From Campylobacterales bacterium (GTDB taxonomy: Bacteria; Campylobacterota; Campylobacteria; Campylobacterales; Sulfurovaceae), in contig JAJRRK010000005.1 in assembly GCA_024279555.1 (NCBI GenBank), positions 1 through 32,340 on the forward strand: 32,340 nucleotides of DNA. The letters run 5' to 3'. Under the pieces are notes generated by a model. That model had not been told where the DNA came from. It saw only the letters and a program-made list of their open reading frames with translations, and did no database searches. This document shows, in pieces, positions 1-7,618 of the stretch (its first letter is position 1; every line of letters starts with the position of its first letter). A program made the position numbers and the translations under genes.

Positions 1-1
1 G

Positions 2-178
2 GACTACCATGACAATTCACTCAAAGAGATGGAATATACCGATTCACTGGTGAAAGCGATCAAAAACTTCATCGGTACTTCCATGTCCGAAGAGGGTAGG
101 CTCTCAGGAAAAAGTACGCTCTTCCTGCATAGTGCGAAGTCAAAATTACAGAAGTTCCTTGACAGGCACTACGCGTGA
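2..178 (+). CDS. C-terminal fragment of an unrecognised protein
   Basis: An open frame runs in from the left edge and stops at TGA 176-178, giving about 58 C-terminal residues that start DYHDNSLKEMEY and end FLDRHYA. The fragment is charged and looks helical, with no membrane segment or motif I recognise. It converges on the permease gene, whose stop lies 15 bases further on, so both genes end in a very short gap with no clear terminator. The reading frame is supported only by being open to the edge and by its plausible codon use. The function is unknown. Confidence 0.55.
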   Translation, partial: DYHDNSLKEMEYTDSLVKAIKNFIGTSMSEEGRLSGKSTLFLHSAKSKLQKFLDRHYA

Positions 179-193
179 AGGGCTGCCTAACCC

Positions 194-1348
194 TTAACTC
201 CCACAACAACTGCCGCCCTTGCGGCTCTCTTTTTTGGAAAAATAGGGCTTTGCCATGAACCAAATCACAAATCCCCACAAGATAATGCTGCTGAGTATGG
301 CAACGATGCCGCCGTGCTCTTGCATATGAACAAGCGAAGCGGGATTGATGTTGGACGCATCAAAGATCGCATCAAGCCCGAGTCCAAAGAGTATACTGCC
401 GATAATGATACTGCCAAGGTAGATGTAGAGCGAACGAGTACCCAGCATCTTTTTAACTACGCCGATGGTGACGGTATTGGTCGCAGGACCGGCAGAGAGG
501 AATACAAAGGCCGCTCCCGCGCTTACCCCGCTAAGCATCAAGCCTGCGGCAATGGGAAGCGAAGCGGTGGCACAGACATACATCGGCACGGCAATGGCGA
601 TCACAATGAGGTAGCTCAGCCAGCCATAGTGCGCAAGTATCTCACTGAGGTTGTCAGGGATAGCGACGGTTATGAGCGCACCGATAAGAAGCCCCCAAAA
701 GAGCGGTTTGGCGATGTCGCCAAGGAGGGTGACAAATCCGTATCGAAGCGCCGCAGTCAAAGAGAAGCCTTTTTGCTCGTCACCCTCACAGCAAGCAGTG
801 GTGCTGCAGCAAGAAGTTTCTTCTTTAGGGAGCGTTGAGGGCTGAGCGCTAAGTGTTGAGAAGGAGAGGTTCTGGGCACTAGATGGTTGTTGAGCCGAAA
901 AACCTATACCGCTTCTTTTGGACTCATCGCTACTATCTTTATCAAACAAATTGGTCAATATCCCTGCTGTGATGGCGATGATTATGGAGGTGACAATACG
1001 GTAAAGCGTAAAGATCGACCCAAATATCCCGTAAGTAGCCAATATGGAATCAACACCCGTAATGGGTGTAGAGATGAGGAATGAGAGGGTTGCCCCTTTG
1101 CTTGCACCGCTTTTTTTGATCGCCGTTGCCAGGGGGATCACCCCGCATGAGCAGACGGGCAGAGGAATGCCAAAGAGGGTTGACTTGACCACTGAGCCGA
1201 TGTTGTCTTTACCAAGATGTTTGGTCACAAGGCTTTCAGGAACGATCTCATGCAAGATGCCTGCAAAAAGCAGCCCGAAAAGAATGTAGGGTGCCATAGC
1301 GTAGCTTAGCTCGATGAGTGCATCCCAAAATTGAATGATGTATTCCAT
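194..1348 (-). CDS. SO_0444-type Cu/Zn efflux permease (DUF318/ArsP-like)
   Basis: A 384-residue polytopic membrane protein of the permease family that includes ArsP-like transporters; the SO_0444 subgroup is annotated as Cu/Zn efflux. Two membrane blocks are joined by a hydrophilic loop. The first block carries the conserved motif PVCSCGVIPLA. The loop (about residues 145-195) is low in complexity and holds a cysteine cluster, ETSCCSTTACCEGDE. The protein ends GGSCCGS. These paired cysteines are a plausible soft-metal site. The loop just before the cluster is encoded by a degenerate seven-base repeat (826-860), which looks like a later insertion. The gene lies downstream of feoB-feoA and the porin remnant on the same strand, so it may share metal-responsive transcription. 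The family is well supported; the exact metal is inferred. Confidence 0.85.
   Translation of the reverse strand: MEYIIQFWDALIELSYAMAPYILFGLLFAGILHEIVPESLVTKHLGKDNIGSVVKSTLFGIPLPVCSCGVIPLATAIKKSGASKGATLSFLISTPITGVDSILATYGIFGSIFTLYRIVTSIIIAITAGILTNLFDKDSSDESKRSGIGFSAQQPSSAQNLSFSTLSAQPSTLPKEETSCCSTTACCEGDEQKGFSLTAALRYGFVTLLGDIAKPLFWGLLIGALITVAIPDNLSEILAHYGWLSYLIVIAIAVPMYVCATASLPIAAGLMLSGVSAGAAFVFLSAGPATNTVTIGVVKKMLGTRSLYIYLGSIIIGSILFGLGLDAIFDASNINPASLVHMQEHGGIVAILSSIILWGFVIWFMAKPYFSKKESRKGGSCCGS
826..860. repeat. Degenerate heptamer repeat inside the permease gene
   Basis: Five consecutive seven-base units read TAGGGAG, CGTTGAG, GGCTGAG, CGCTAAG and TGTTGAG on the + strand, with consensus NGNTGAG. 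They encode part of the hydrophilic loop in front of the permease cysteine cluster. The 35-base length is not a multiple of three, so gain or loss of a unit would shift the frame. Confidence 0.5.
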
Positions 1349-1396
1349 TTGCAGTTCCTAATATGCTTTTGAGAAATTTATAACATAAGTTTACTG

Positions 1397-1713
1397 TTAG
1401 AAGTTGTAGCTGGCGATGAGACGAAACTGGTCATAATCGGTCATACCGTCATCTTTGTGATCGATAAGCGCATAGGCGGCGGTAATGCTTATCTGTTCAT
1501 TGTGATGTAACCGGTACGTACCTGACCTTTGGCATGCAGTGCAGTATCGTATGTACCGAGGATACTTCTGACGCTTTGTGTTTGCACCTTGGGTGTAATA
1601 TCCAAGGTGTTTTGTTGTATTGCCTGTGCGTACATGGAGACCTCATCGGAAACTCCATAAGTATCAATAATCATTATCAATAACAGTATTGAGACCAAAC
1701 GTATTCTTTGCAT
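1397..1713 (-). pseudogene. Internally deleted, frameshifted porin remnant (Campylobacterota Opr type)
   Basis: The 5' part (1713 to 1489) encodes a signal-peptide-like start (MQRIRLVSILLLIMIIDTYG) and then a segment ending AKGQVRTGYIT. That resembles the first beta-strand region of Campylobacterota Opr/OprD-type porins. It stops at TAA 1489-1491. In another frame, directly adjoining, codons from about 1498 to 1400 encode about 33 residues that read like the last porin strands: EQISITAAYALIDH, then TDYDQFRLIASYNF and a stop at 1397-1399. A terminal Phe is typical of outer membrane barrels. The middle of a normal porin (several hundred residues) is missing, and the two ends are joined out of frame. 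An SD-like AAGGG precedes the start. It lies 41 bases after feoA, so the intact ancestor was probably part of the iron operon. Confidence 0.65.
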
Positions 1714-1754
1714 CTTTTCCCTTTTGTGTGATATGTCGAATGATGAAGAGAAGA

Positions 1755-1982
1755 CTACTCGTGTTTCTCTATTTCGATCTTCTCTGCCTCTTCTTTACGC
1801 AGGGCGATGAGTGTCCCTCCCACTTCTACTTCCATGGTCTGTTTGGCAAGGGAGCACCCTTTGACCGTAAGCTCTTCGCCACGCATCACGCCAAATGATG
1901 CGAGTCTGTCCTTCAAGGGTTTATCCGCATGTATGCGGATGATTTTGGCTTTGTCATCTTTATGCAGTTCATGTAGTCTCAT
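1755..1982 (-). CDS. feoA: FeoA, ferrous iron transport accessory protein
   Basis: A 75-residue SH3-like cytoplasmic protein that partners FeoB in Fe(II) uptake. The sequence fits FeoA in length and pattern: a basic start (MRLHELHKDDKAKI), then a central FGVMRGEELTVKG turn, then a beta-rich end (VEVGGTLIALRKEEAEKIEIE). The start is fixed by the junction with feoB. The last feoB codons contain AGGAGG, which acts as the feoA ribosome binding site, and the feoA ATG begins one base after the feoB stop. This suggests coupled translation. Here feoB comes first, the reverse of the E. coli feoA-feoB order. Confidence 0.9.
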   Translation of the reverse strand: MRLHELHKDDKAKIIRIHADKPLKDRLASFGVMRGEELTVKGCSLAKQTMEVEVGGTLIALRKEEAEKIEIEKHE

Positions 1983-1983
1983 C

Positions 1984-4107
1984 TTATCCTCCTGTGATCA
2001 TGCGTGTAGTGTGATAGGCAAAGAAACTGAGTATCCACGCCGTTGCCGTGGTCATGATAAAAAGGTAGACCAGATACTTCCAGCTGCCCGATTCTCTGGC
2101 AAAGACTGCCGATGCCGCAAAGCAGGGCAGGTAGATCATGACAAAGACAATAAATGCAATGGCAGCAGGTAGAGGGATTTGTGCGCGGATCTGTGCCATG
2201 AGGCTGTCATCTTCAGGGTCAATCTGATCTCCAAGCGAGTAGAGTACACCAAGGGTGGAGACTACCACCTCTTTGGCTGCCAGCCCCGCTTCGAGTGCAA
2301 CGGACATACGCCAGTCAAACCCAAGCGGTGCAAAGAAGGGTTCTGTTGCTTTCCCTACCTTGCCCAGATAGCTCTCTTCAAGGAGTTTTGATGAGAGTTC
2401 GTTCTCTAAAGCTGCTTTGCGCTCAGGTGTCTGTGCCTGTTCGATAGTGGTCTGGTAAGTTGCTTCCAGTTGAGGATCCTTGGGATAGTTGCTTGCAAAC
2501 CATACCAGTACCGAAGCGGCAAGAATGAATGTTCCCGCTTTTTTCAGGTAGCTTTTCGCCTGTCCGTAAACTGTGTGCCAGATGAGTTTGAAAGAGGGCA
2601 TGCGGTACTTTGGCATCTCCATTACAAAGGGTTCATCATTGCCCTTGAAGACAAACATCTTCAACGCTTTTGCCATCAATAGCCCTAGCAGCGCACCGGA
2701 GATGTAGATGAGAAAGAGAATGTTGCCTGCTTGCTCCTTTCCAAAGAAGGCGCCGGCAAAGAGCACATAAATGGGCAGTCGTGCCCCACAGCTCATAAAA
2801 CCGATGATAAAGAGGGTGATGAGCCTGTCTTTTTCATTTTTGAGTGTTCGTGCCGCCATGTAGGCGGGTACGGAGCACCCAAATCCGGTTACAAGAGGAA
2901 TGAAACTCTTCCCGTGCAGTCCGAACTTGTGAAAGAATCCATCGAGCAAGAATGCCACACGGCTCATATAGCCGGTCGTCTCCAGCAGGGCGATCCCGAT
3001 GAAGAGAATGACGATGTTGGGCAGGAACATAATGACCGCTCCCACACCGCCTATCATACCGTCTGCAATGAGCGAAGCCATTTCACCGTTACCCAGCATC
3101 TTTCTTGCGCTGTCTGCCAGCCAGACAAACCCCGCGTCTATCCAGTCCATAGGGATGGCGCCCAGTTCGAATGTCAACTGAAACAGCAGCCACATAAAGA
3201 ACAAAAAGAGCGGTACACCCAGCCATTTGTTGATGAGCAGGTTGTCAATCTTTTGCGTGAGGTTCTTTGCCCGCATTGACTTGACCGACATCACCTCCAT
3301 CTTCGCCCCTTTGGCCAAAGCGAAGTGCTCATCGGCGAAGATCTCTTCAAGGTCTTTGGTACCGTAGTGGAGGTAGATATGCTCGAGTGAATCGCGCAGA
3401 ATCGGTAAAAGCTCTATCCAGATGGGTTCATCATGCATTTTCTTGTAGATATCTTCATCTTCCTGCAGCAGTTTGACGGCAAGATGTCGGTAGGGGAGGT
3501 TGCTTTTGTACTTCTTCTCTTCAAGGAAAGAGACGATGCGGTCTATCTCCTCTTCGATGGGGTCTGAGTAGACCACTTTAGCCGTGGTCTCCAGCTTTTC
3601 ATACACTTCGACGATGGCGCGTTTAAGCTCCTCGATGCCCTCTTTGGTGGTGGCTGAGGTTTTGATGACAGGTACACCCAAAATGGCACTGAGCTGCTTC
3701 TCGTCTATCTCGATGCCCTCTTTCTTTGCCTCGTCTATCATGTTGAGTACAACGATCACTTTGCGTCCGGTTTCAAGCAGTTGAGTGGTGAAGAGGAGGT
3801 TTCTTTGAAGATTAGTCGCATCGACGACATTGACGATGATGTCGTACTCGTCACTCTGAAGAAAGCTTTTGGTGACCTTCTCTTCGATGGTGTACTCGGT
3901 CAGCGAATAGGCACCGGGTAGGTCTATGATGTGTACTTCGTATTCTTTGCAAGCATGCTCATCACAAAGGTTGAAGACTACTTCTGTTTTATCGACCGTC
4001 ACCCCGGAAAAGTTGCCGACTTTGAGTTTGGCATTGGAGATAGCATTGATGAGCGAGGACTTTCCGACATTGGGCTGTCCCGCCAGCGCTACGGTGATCT
4101 TTTCCAT
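1984..4107 (-). CDS. feoB: FeoB, ferrous iron transporter with G domain
   Basis: A 707-residue inner membrane Fe(II) transporter. The N-terminal GTPase domain shows the P-loop GQPNVGKSS at residues 10-18, the G3 motif DLPG in HIIDLPGAYS and the G4 motif NMID. A helical regulatory region follows, and the polytopic membrane domain starts at about residue 290. That domain contains two Gate-like stretches, one in the segment VTGFGCSVPAYMAARTL and one near PCFAASAVFARESGS. The length is usual for the family. An AAGGA-type ribosome site precedes the ATG. Translation runs straight into feoA. A Fur-box-like sequence lies about 50-70 bases upstream, consistent with iron control. Confidence 0.95.
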   Translation of the reverse strand: MEKITVALAGQPNVGKSSLINAISNAKLKVGNFSGVTVDKTEVVFNLCDEHACKEYEVHIIDLPGAYSLTEYTIEEKVTKSFLQSDEYDIIVNVVDATNLQRNLLFTTQLLETGRKVIVVLNMIDEAKKEGIEIDEKQLSAILGVPVIKTSATTKEGIEELKRAIVEVYEKLETTAKVVYSDPIEEEIDRIVSFLEEKKYKSNLPYRHLAVKLLQEDEDIYKKMHDEPIWIELLPILRDSLEHIYLHYGTKDLEEIFADEHFALAKGAKMEVMSVKSMRAKNLTQKIDNLLINKWLGVPLFLFFMWLLFQLTFELGAIPMDWIDAGFVWLADSARKMLGNGEMASLIADGMIGGVGAVIMFLPNIVILFIGIALLETTGYMSRVAFLLDGFFHKFGLHGKSFIPLVTGFGCSVPAYMAARTLKNEKDRLITLFIIGFMSCGARLPIYVLFAGAFFGKEQAGNILFLIYISGALLGLLMAKALKMFVFKGNDEPFVMEMPKYRMPSFKLIWHTVYGQAKSYLKKAGTFILAASVLVWFASNYPKDPQLEATYQTTIEQAQTPERKAALENELSSKLLEESYLGKVGKATEPFFAPLGFDWRMSVALEAGLAAKEVVVSTLGVLYSLGDQIDPEDDSLMAQIRAQIPLPAAIAFIVFVMIYLPCFAASAVFARESGSWKYLVYLFIMTTATAWILSFFAYHTTRMITGG

Positions 4108-4155
4108 ATGATTATTTATCCTTATCGTTTCATAAAAGTATTACTAAAGTAAAAT

Positions 4156-4174
4156 GAAAATAGTTATCATTTAT
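4156..4174. promoter_or_regulatory. Candidate Fur box upstream of feoB
   Basis: The sequence GAAAATAGTTATCATTTAT matches the classical 19-base Fur consensus at about 12 of 19 positions by eye. It sits 49-67 bases upstream of the feoB ATG, where an iron repressor would be expected. AT-rich surroundings make chance matches likely, so this is only a candidate. Confidence 0.4.
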
Positions 4175-4322
4175 GTTTTATGGGAGAAATATACTCTTTA
4201 TTACCTTAAAGAGGGTTAAAAATGACAGTGGTTATCAAAAAGTAGATAAAGGGAAAAAGAGGTGAATGAAATAAAAAAAGAGTGCAAAATGTAAGTTGAT
4301 GTTTAAATAAGAGGAAAAGAAT

Positions 4323-4340
4323 GCAGGGCAGATGCCCCGC
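4323..4340 (-). terminator. Hairpin just downstream of the porin gene
   Basis: GCAGGGCAGATGCCCCGC can form a GC-rich stem (GGGC/GCCC core, extended with one mismatch) about 20 bases past the porin stop. On the - strand it is followed by the T-rich but interrupted tract ATTCTTTTCCTC. This is a plausible intrinsic terminator with an imperfect U tract. Confidence 0.45.
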
Positions 4341-4358
4341 AAAGATTACAAGTTTAGA

Positions 4359-5822
4359 TTAAAACTTGTAAGTCAGATAAAGCTGAATTTCGTCAGTGTT
4401 GTCTGTTGAAGAACCACCGGCAGCTAAGTTTGTAGTCTCCTCAGTAGCGATGTATGCGATTTGAGCATTCAGACCCATAACATCAGTTCCAAGAACAATT
4501 GCAATCTCATCGAGATCTACAGTATCGTCAAACCCAAGACCTGCAGCACCGAGAGGAGCCAAGAACTCTTTGGCATCTTTGATACTTGTATATTGTGCAG
4601 AAATCTTTGTGTCTTTAAAGATAGATACCTCACCAAGAGTATAGTCAGCTCCAACTGCTACTGTTGTCGCACCCGCTTGACCTACATAACCGTAGTTCCA
4701 CCATGCTTCAGTGTAGAGTTTAGACTGTCCAGAGTGTTTTCCTGAGTTACCCCAACCTGCACCGCTCAGCATTGTTGCTGTGTTAGATACAGAGATAGCT
4801 GTTTTACCTGCAGCAGTGTCATCTACGTCAGAGTATGCAGCCCAAACATTAAGCGCATCTATACCATAACCAATTTTTGCTGCCCATGCAGAAGAGTCTT
4901 CATATGGGTTTACACCAAGAGCAGTTACTGTTTTGTTTTCAAGTGTACTGTCTGTACCAATCCATGCATACTGTGCACCCAGGGTAAAGCCGGATACTTT
5001 CGCATCAGCCTGTACCCATACCGCCTGAGCAACGTCCATTACATCGTAGTACCATGCTTGACCTGTGATGGCATCAGTAAAGTTGTAGATGGCTGCAACA
5101 GCCCATGCGCCTTTGTCAATACCAAGAACCGGGAAGTACCCGCTTGAACCAGTGAATCCACCGGCACTTGCTTCACCAGTATAAACACCACCAGCATTTG
5201 TTACACCATCGAATGTAGTGATTCTAGGGCCGTTACCGTTACCGTCATAGATGTAGGCAGCAACAAGTGTCAGGTTGTCGATAGGATTAGCCAGCGCTAC
5301 AGCCGCATCAAAAGTATTTTGTGCAATTGTCCACTGCTCTGAGAATGCAAGTGGTGTATCAAGTGCCTGACGACCAAGAACAGTTGTCAGTTTACCGTCG
5401 AACATTGTACCAGTGATGTTCAAAGTGTCGATCCAAAGCGCGTCACCTACGCTTGTAAATGAACCAGCTGGATTATCGATAGCATCTGCTCCAGCATAAA
5501 GCCATACACCAGAGACAACAGAGTCGTCAAGACCAAGTGTCGCAAGACCAGTCAGACCGGCATTAACCTTCCAGTTGCTGTTGATTGCATAGCCGATATC
5601 AGCAGAAACTGCTGCTTGACCTTGAGCAGCAGCCTGATCAAAGATTGATGCACCTGCAACGCTACTGTTTGTTTTATAGTAAAGTTTTGCGTCTCCACCG
5701 AATGTCCAAGGTGATGTCTCAACTACCGGAGCCGCTGCCGGCTCAACAGGAGCAATGTCCCCACCTGCAAATGCAGAACTTACTGCGATTGCAGCTACCA
5801 AACTAAGTTTTGTAAACTTCAT
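4359..5822 (-). CDS. Major outer membrane porin (Campylobacterota Opr type)
   Basis: A 487-residue beta-barrel precursor. It starts with a classic signal peptide (MKFTKLSLVAAIAVSSAFA, then GGD) and a short Pro/Ala-rich stretch (APVEPAAAPVV). Alternating hydrophobic strands follow, with many Gly, Asp, Ala, Trp and Tyr residues. The protein ends DEIQLYLTYKF; the terminal Phe is the usual barrel assembly signal. It resembles the abundant porins of Sulfurovum and Sulfurimonas in size and composition. A clear AAAGGAAAAAAC ribosome site and a near-consensus sigma70 promoter lie upstream, which fits an abundant protein. It is transcribed alone, with a hairpin downstream. Substrate selectivity cannot be told from the sequence. 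Confidence 0.85.
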   Translation of the reverse strand: MKFTKLSLVAAIAVSSAFAGGDIAPVEPAAAPVVETSPWTFGGDAKLYYKTNSSVAGASIFDQAAAQGQAAVSADIGYAINSNWKVNAGLTGLATLGLDDSVVSGVWLYAGADAIDNPAGSFTSVGDALWIDTLNITGTMFDGKLTTVLGRQALDTPLAFSEQWTIAQNTFDAAVALANPIDNLTLVAAYIYDGNGNGPRITTFDGVTNAGGVYTGEASAGGFTGSSGYFPVLGIDKGAWAVAAIYNFTDAITGQAWYYDVMDVAQAVWVQADAKVSGFTLGAQYAWIGTDSTLENKTVTALGVNPYEDSSAWAAKIGYGIDALNVWAAYSDVDDTAAGKTAISVSNTATMLSGAGWGNSGKHSGQSKLYTEAWWNYGYVGQAGATTVAVGADYTLGEVSIFKDTKISAQYTSIKDAKEFLAPLGAAGLGFDDTVDLDEIAIVLGTDVMGLNAQIAYIATEETTNLAAGGSSTDNTDEIQLYLTYKF

Positions 5823-5853
5823 GTTTTTTCCTTTGTATTGTTTTTACGGAGCA

Positions 5854-5883
5854 ATTGTAACATAAAGATTAATGAAAAGTCAA
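5854..5883 (-). promoter_or_regulatory. Strong sigma70 promoter of the porin gene
   Basis: On the - strand, TTGACT (5878-5883) and TACAAT (5854-5859) are separated by 18 bases and match the -35 and -10 consensus at five of six bases each. The leader to the porin ATG is about 25 bases and carries the AAAGGA ribosome site. This is the best -35/-10 pair noticed in the window. Confidence 0.8.
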
Positions 5884-6032
5884 TAGCTTATTAACTTTTT
5901 ACGAAAAAAGGTGAATAAAAGGGGACTATTTACGTTCAGGAGGGCGTTTGATGTTATGAAATATGGAAGAAAACAGGAGCGTCTGGAAGATGAATAAGGG
6001 TTTTTTATAAGTTAATGGTTAATAAATGGAGT

Positions 6033-6587
6033 TCAGCTATACATATGTCTAAAAAAATCCCTGACATACTCATAGCCCGAATAGAGTGTCAATGCTACAG
6101 CGATCCAAAGCAGGAGTGTGGCACCCGGCCAGTGCATCAGGAGAAAACCAATGGCGATCATCTGCACAACGGTCTTAACCTTGCCCATCCATGATGCGGA
6201 GATGTCCAAGCCCTGTGAGACTGCAGAGACACGGAGCCCTGTGATGAAGAGTTCACGGGTGAGGATGAGAAAGATCGCCCAGGGGGAGGCGACGCCCTGC
6301 ATCATAAGCCCAAGAAAGCCTGCGAGGGTAAGCATTTTGTCTGCCAGCGGGTCAAGAATGGAACCGAGCACGGTGACTTGGTCGAATGTGCGTGCGATGT
6401 AGCCGTCAAAAAAATCGGTGGCAGAAGCGACCACAAATATGAAGGCGGCAAAGTAGTTGAGCCAGCTTGGATGGATGCCTGCAAAGAAGGATGCGTCCTG
6501 GTTGACAAGGAAGAGGAACATCAGCGGTGCGAGCAGCAGGCGGATGAAGGCGAGGATGTTGGGGATGTTGACTATTTTAATTTTCAT
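6033..6587 (-). CDS. pgsA: CDP-diacylglycerol--glycerol-3-phosphate 3-phosphatidyltransferase
   Basis: A 184-residue integral membrane enzyme that makes phosphatidylglycerophosphate from CDP-diacylglycerol and glycerol 3-phosphate. The full CDP-alcohol phosphotransferase signature is visible: DG at 61-62, AR at 65-66, G75, D79 and D83 with the expected spacing. Several hydrophobic helices surround it. The length is normal for PgsA. The gene is followed on the left by an intergenic stretch with no further gene before the porin promoter. In Helicobacter, pgsA also lies close to the dapA and pyrD genes, which supports both the assignment and the taxonomic placement. Confidence 0.92.
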   Translation of the reverse strand: MKIKIVNIPNILAFIRLLLAPLMFLFLVNQDASFFAGIHPSWLNYFAAFIFVVASATDFFDGYIARTFDQVTVLGSILDPLADKMLTLAGFLGLMMQGVASPWAIFLILTRELFITGLRVSAVSQGLDISASWMGKVKTVVQMIAIGFLLMHWPGATLLLWIAVALTLYSGYEYVRDFFRHMYS

Positions 6588-6642
6588 CTAAACTGCTTCC
6601 TTAAAAATATTTCTATATTATCTATAGTTTGGTATATGTTCA

Positions 6643-6683
6643 TTTCTTTTTTTCTTTGTAGCAGCACAAAGAAAAGAAAGAAA
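6643..6683. repeat. T/A-rich inverted repeat (REP-like) between pgsA and the reductase gene
   Basis: TTTCTTTTTTTCTTTG (6643-6658) is nearly complementary to CAAAGAAAAGAAAGAAA (6667-6683) across the eight-base loop TAGCAGCA. More AAAGAAA-type sequence continues to about 6716. Inverted repeats of the CTTTG...CAAAG kind with AAAGAAA flanks recur between genes in many proteobacteria. This may be such an element, or it may help end transcription of the reductase operon. The rest of the 251-base gap (6588-6838) shows nothing else I can name. Confidence 0.5.
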
Positions 6684-6838
6684 CGAACCAAAGAAAAAAA
6701 GAAAAGCTGAAGCAGCTGACGCGTTAGCAAGAAACTGCCTCTCATTGTAATCTGGTGAGTCCAGCAAACTGCATGTCAAGAGAAAATATTTAATATTAAA
6801 GACTTCTTTAAGGATAGAGTTGTCATCGTGCTAAATAC

Positions 6839-7618
6839 TTATCTAAACGTCGTTCCTCCGTCTACCACAAGTGTCTGGCCTGTGATCCAGCTGGCGTCAT
6901 CGGTGCAGAGGAAGTAGACGGCACCGGCGAGATCTTCTGGAGCACCCATGCGGTTGAGGGCAGAGCGTTTGATGGTTTCGGCTTTGACCTCTTCATAGTT
7001 GGTGAAGGCGCGGAGTGCATCCGTTTCGATGGGACCGCCGCTGACGGCATTGACACGGATGCCCATTTCGCCCAGTTCTACGGCTGCGTAGCGGCTCATC
7101 GCTTCTACTGCCGCTTTATTGGTGCCGTGACCGGCATAGTTGTCAATATAGATAAGGTTACCGGTGGAGGAGAGGGTGACGATGGCGCCGCCGCCAACCT
7201 TTTCCATGCGTTTTGCCGCTTCCTGTGAACCGGCGACAAAGGCGCCGACAGTGGCAGTGTAGATATTGGTCAGTCCCTTTTTGGGGCGTAGTTTCATGAA
7301 CTTGCCGTATCCGCCGACAACGGAACGACCGTAGATCATGGCATTGCTGACAAAGAAGTCGACACGCTCGAAGTCTTCGTCAATGGCTTCAAAGAGGGGT
7401 TTGAACTGGTCGGTGTCGAGAATGTCAAGCGGATAGGCTTTGGCTTTGATGCCATACTTACTCTCAAGATCGGCAGCGATCTGATCTGCTGCTTCTTTGT
7501 TGGAGTTGTAGGTGAATGCCACATTGACCCCGTTGCTTGCAAATTTCTCTGCACACGCCTTTCCTATGCCTTTGGTCGCGCCGGTAATGACGACGGTCTT
7601 CCCTTTCATTTCACCCAT
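6839..7618 (-). CDS. FabL-like enoyl-ACP reductase (SDR family)
   Basis: A 259-residue short-chain dehydrogenase/reductase. The nucleotide-binding motif TGATKGIG is at residues 12-19. The active site reads YAGHGTNK, with Tyr161 and Lys168 separated by six residues. That YX6K spacing is typical of enoyl-ACP reductases; classical SDRs have YX3K. The flanking sequence (AVELGEMGIRVNAVSGGPI, then ETDAL) also resembles Bacillus FabL as I recall it. The Helicobacter homologue in the same position has been labelled 7-alpha-hydroxysteroid dehydrogenase, which I think is less likely. Its ATG overlaps the dapA stop by one base (TAATG), with AGGAG seven bases upstream. A second ATG at codon 4 is a possible alternative start. 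Confidence 0.8.
   Translation of the reverse strand: MGEMKGKTVVITGATKGIGKACAEKFASNGVNVAFTYNSNKEAADQIAADLESKYGIKAKAYPLDILDTDQFKPLFEAIDEDFERVDFFVSNAMIYGRSVVGGYGKFMKLRPKKGLTNIYTATVGAFVAGSQEAAKRMEKVGGGAIVTLSSTGNLIYIDNYAGHGTNKAAVEAMSRYAAVELGEMGIRVNAVSGGPIETDALRAFTNYEEVKAETIKRSALNRMGAPEDLAGAVYFLCTDDASWITGQTLVVDGGTTFR

Noticed and set aside
181-200. Short CCTAACC-CTTAACT heptamer-like pair at the permease 3' end
   Set aside because: Only two units are present, too few to call a repeat, although the phase is seven.
2731-3279. + strand open frame of about 180 codons inside feoB
   Set aside because: It is a mirror of feoB codon use, with Gln/His/Glu-rich composition and no motif.
4194-4213. CTCTTTA-TTACCT-TAAAGAG hairpin as a terminator or operator
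   Set aside because: The stem is AT-rich and lies between divergently placed regulatory and 3' regions without a U tract; chance is a sufficient explanation.
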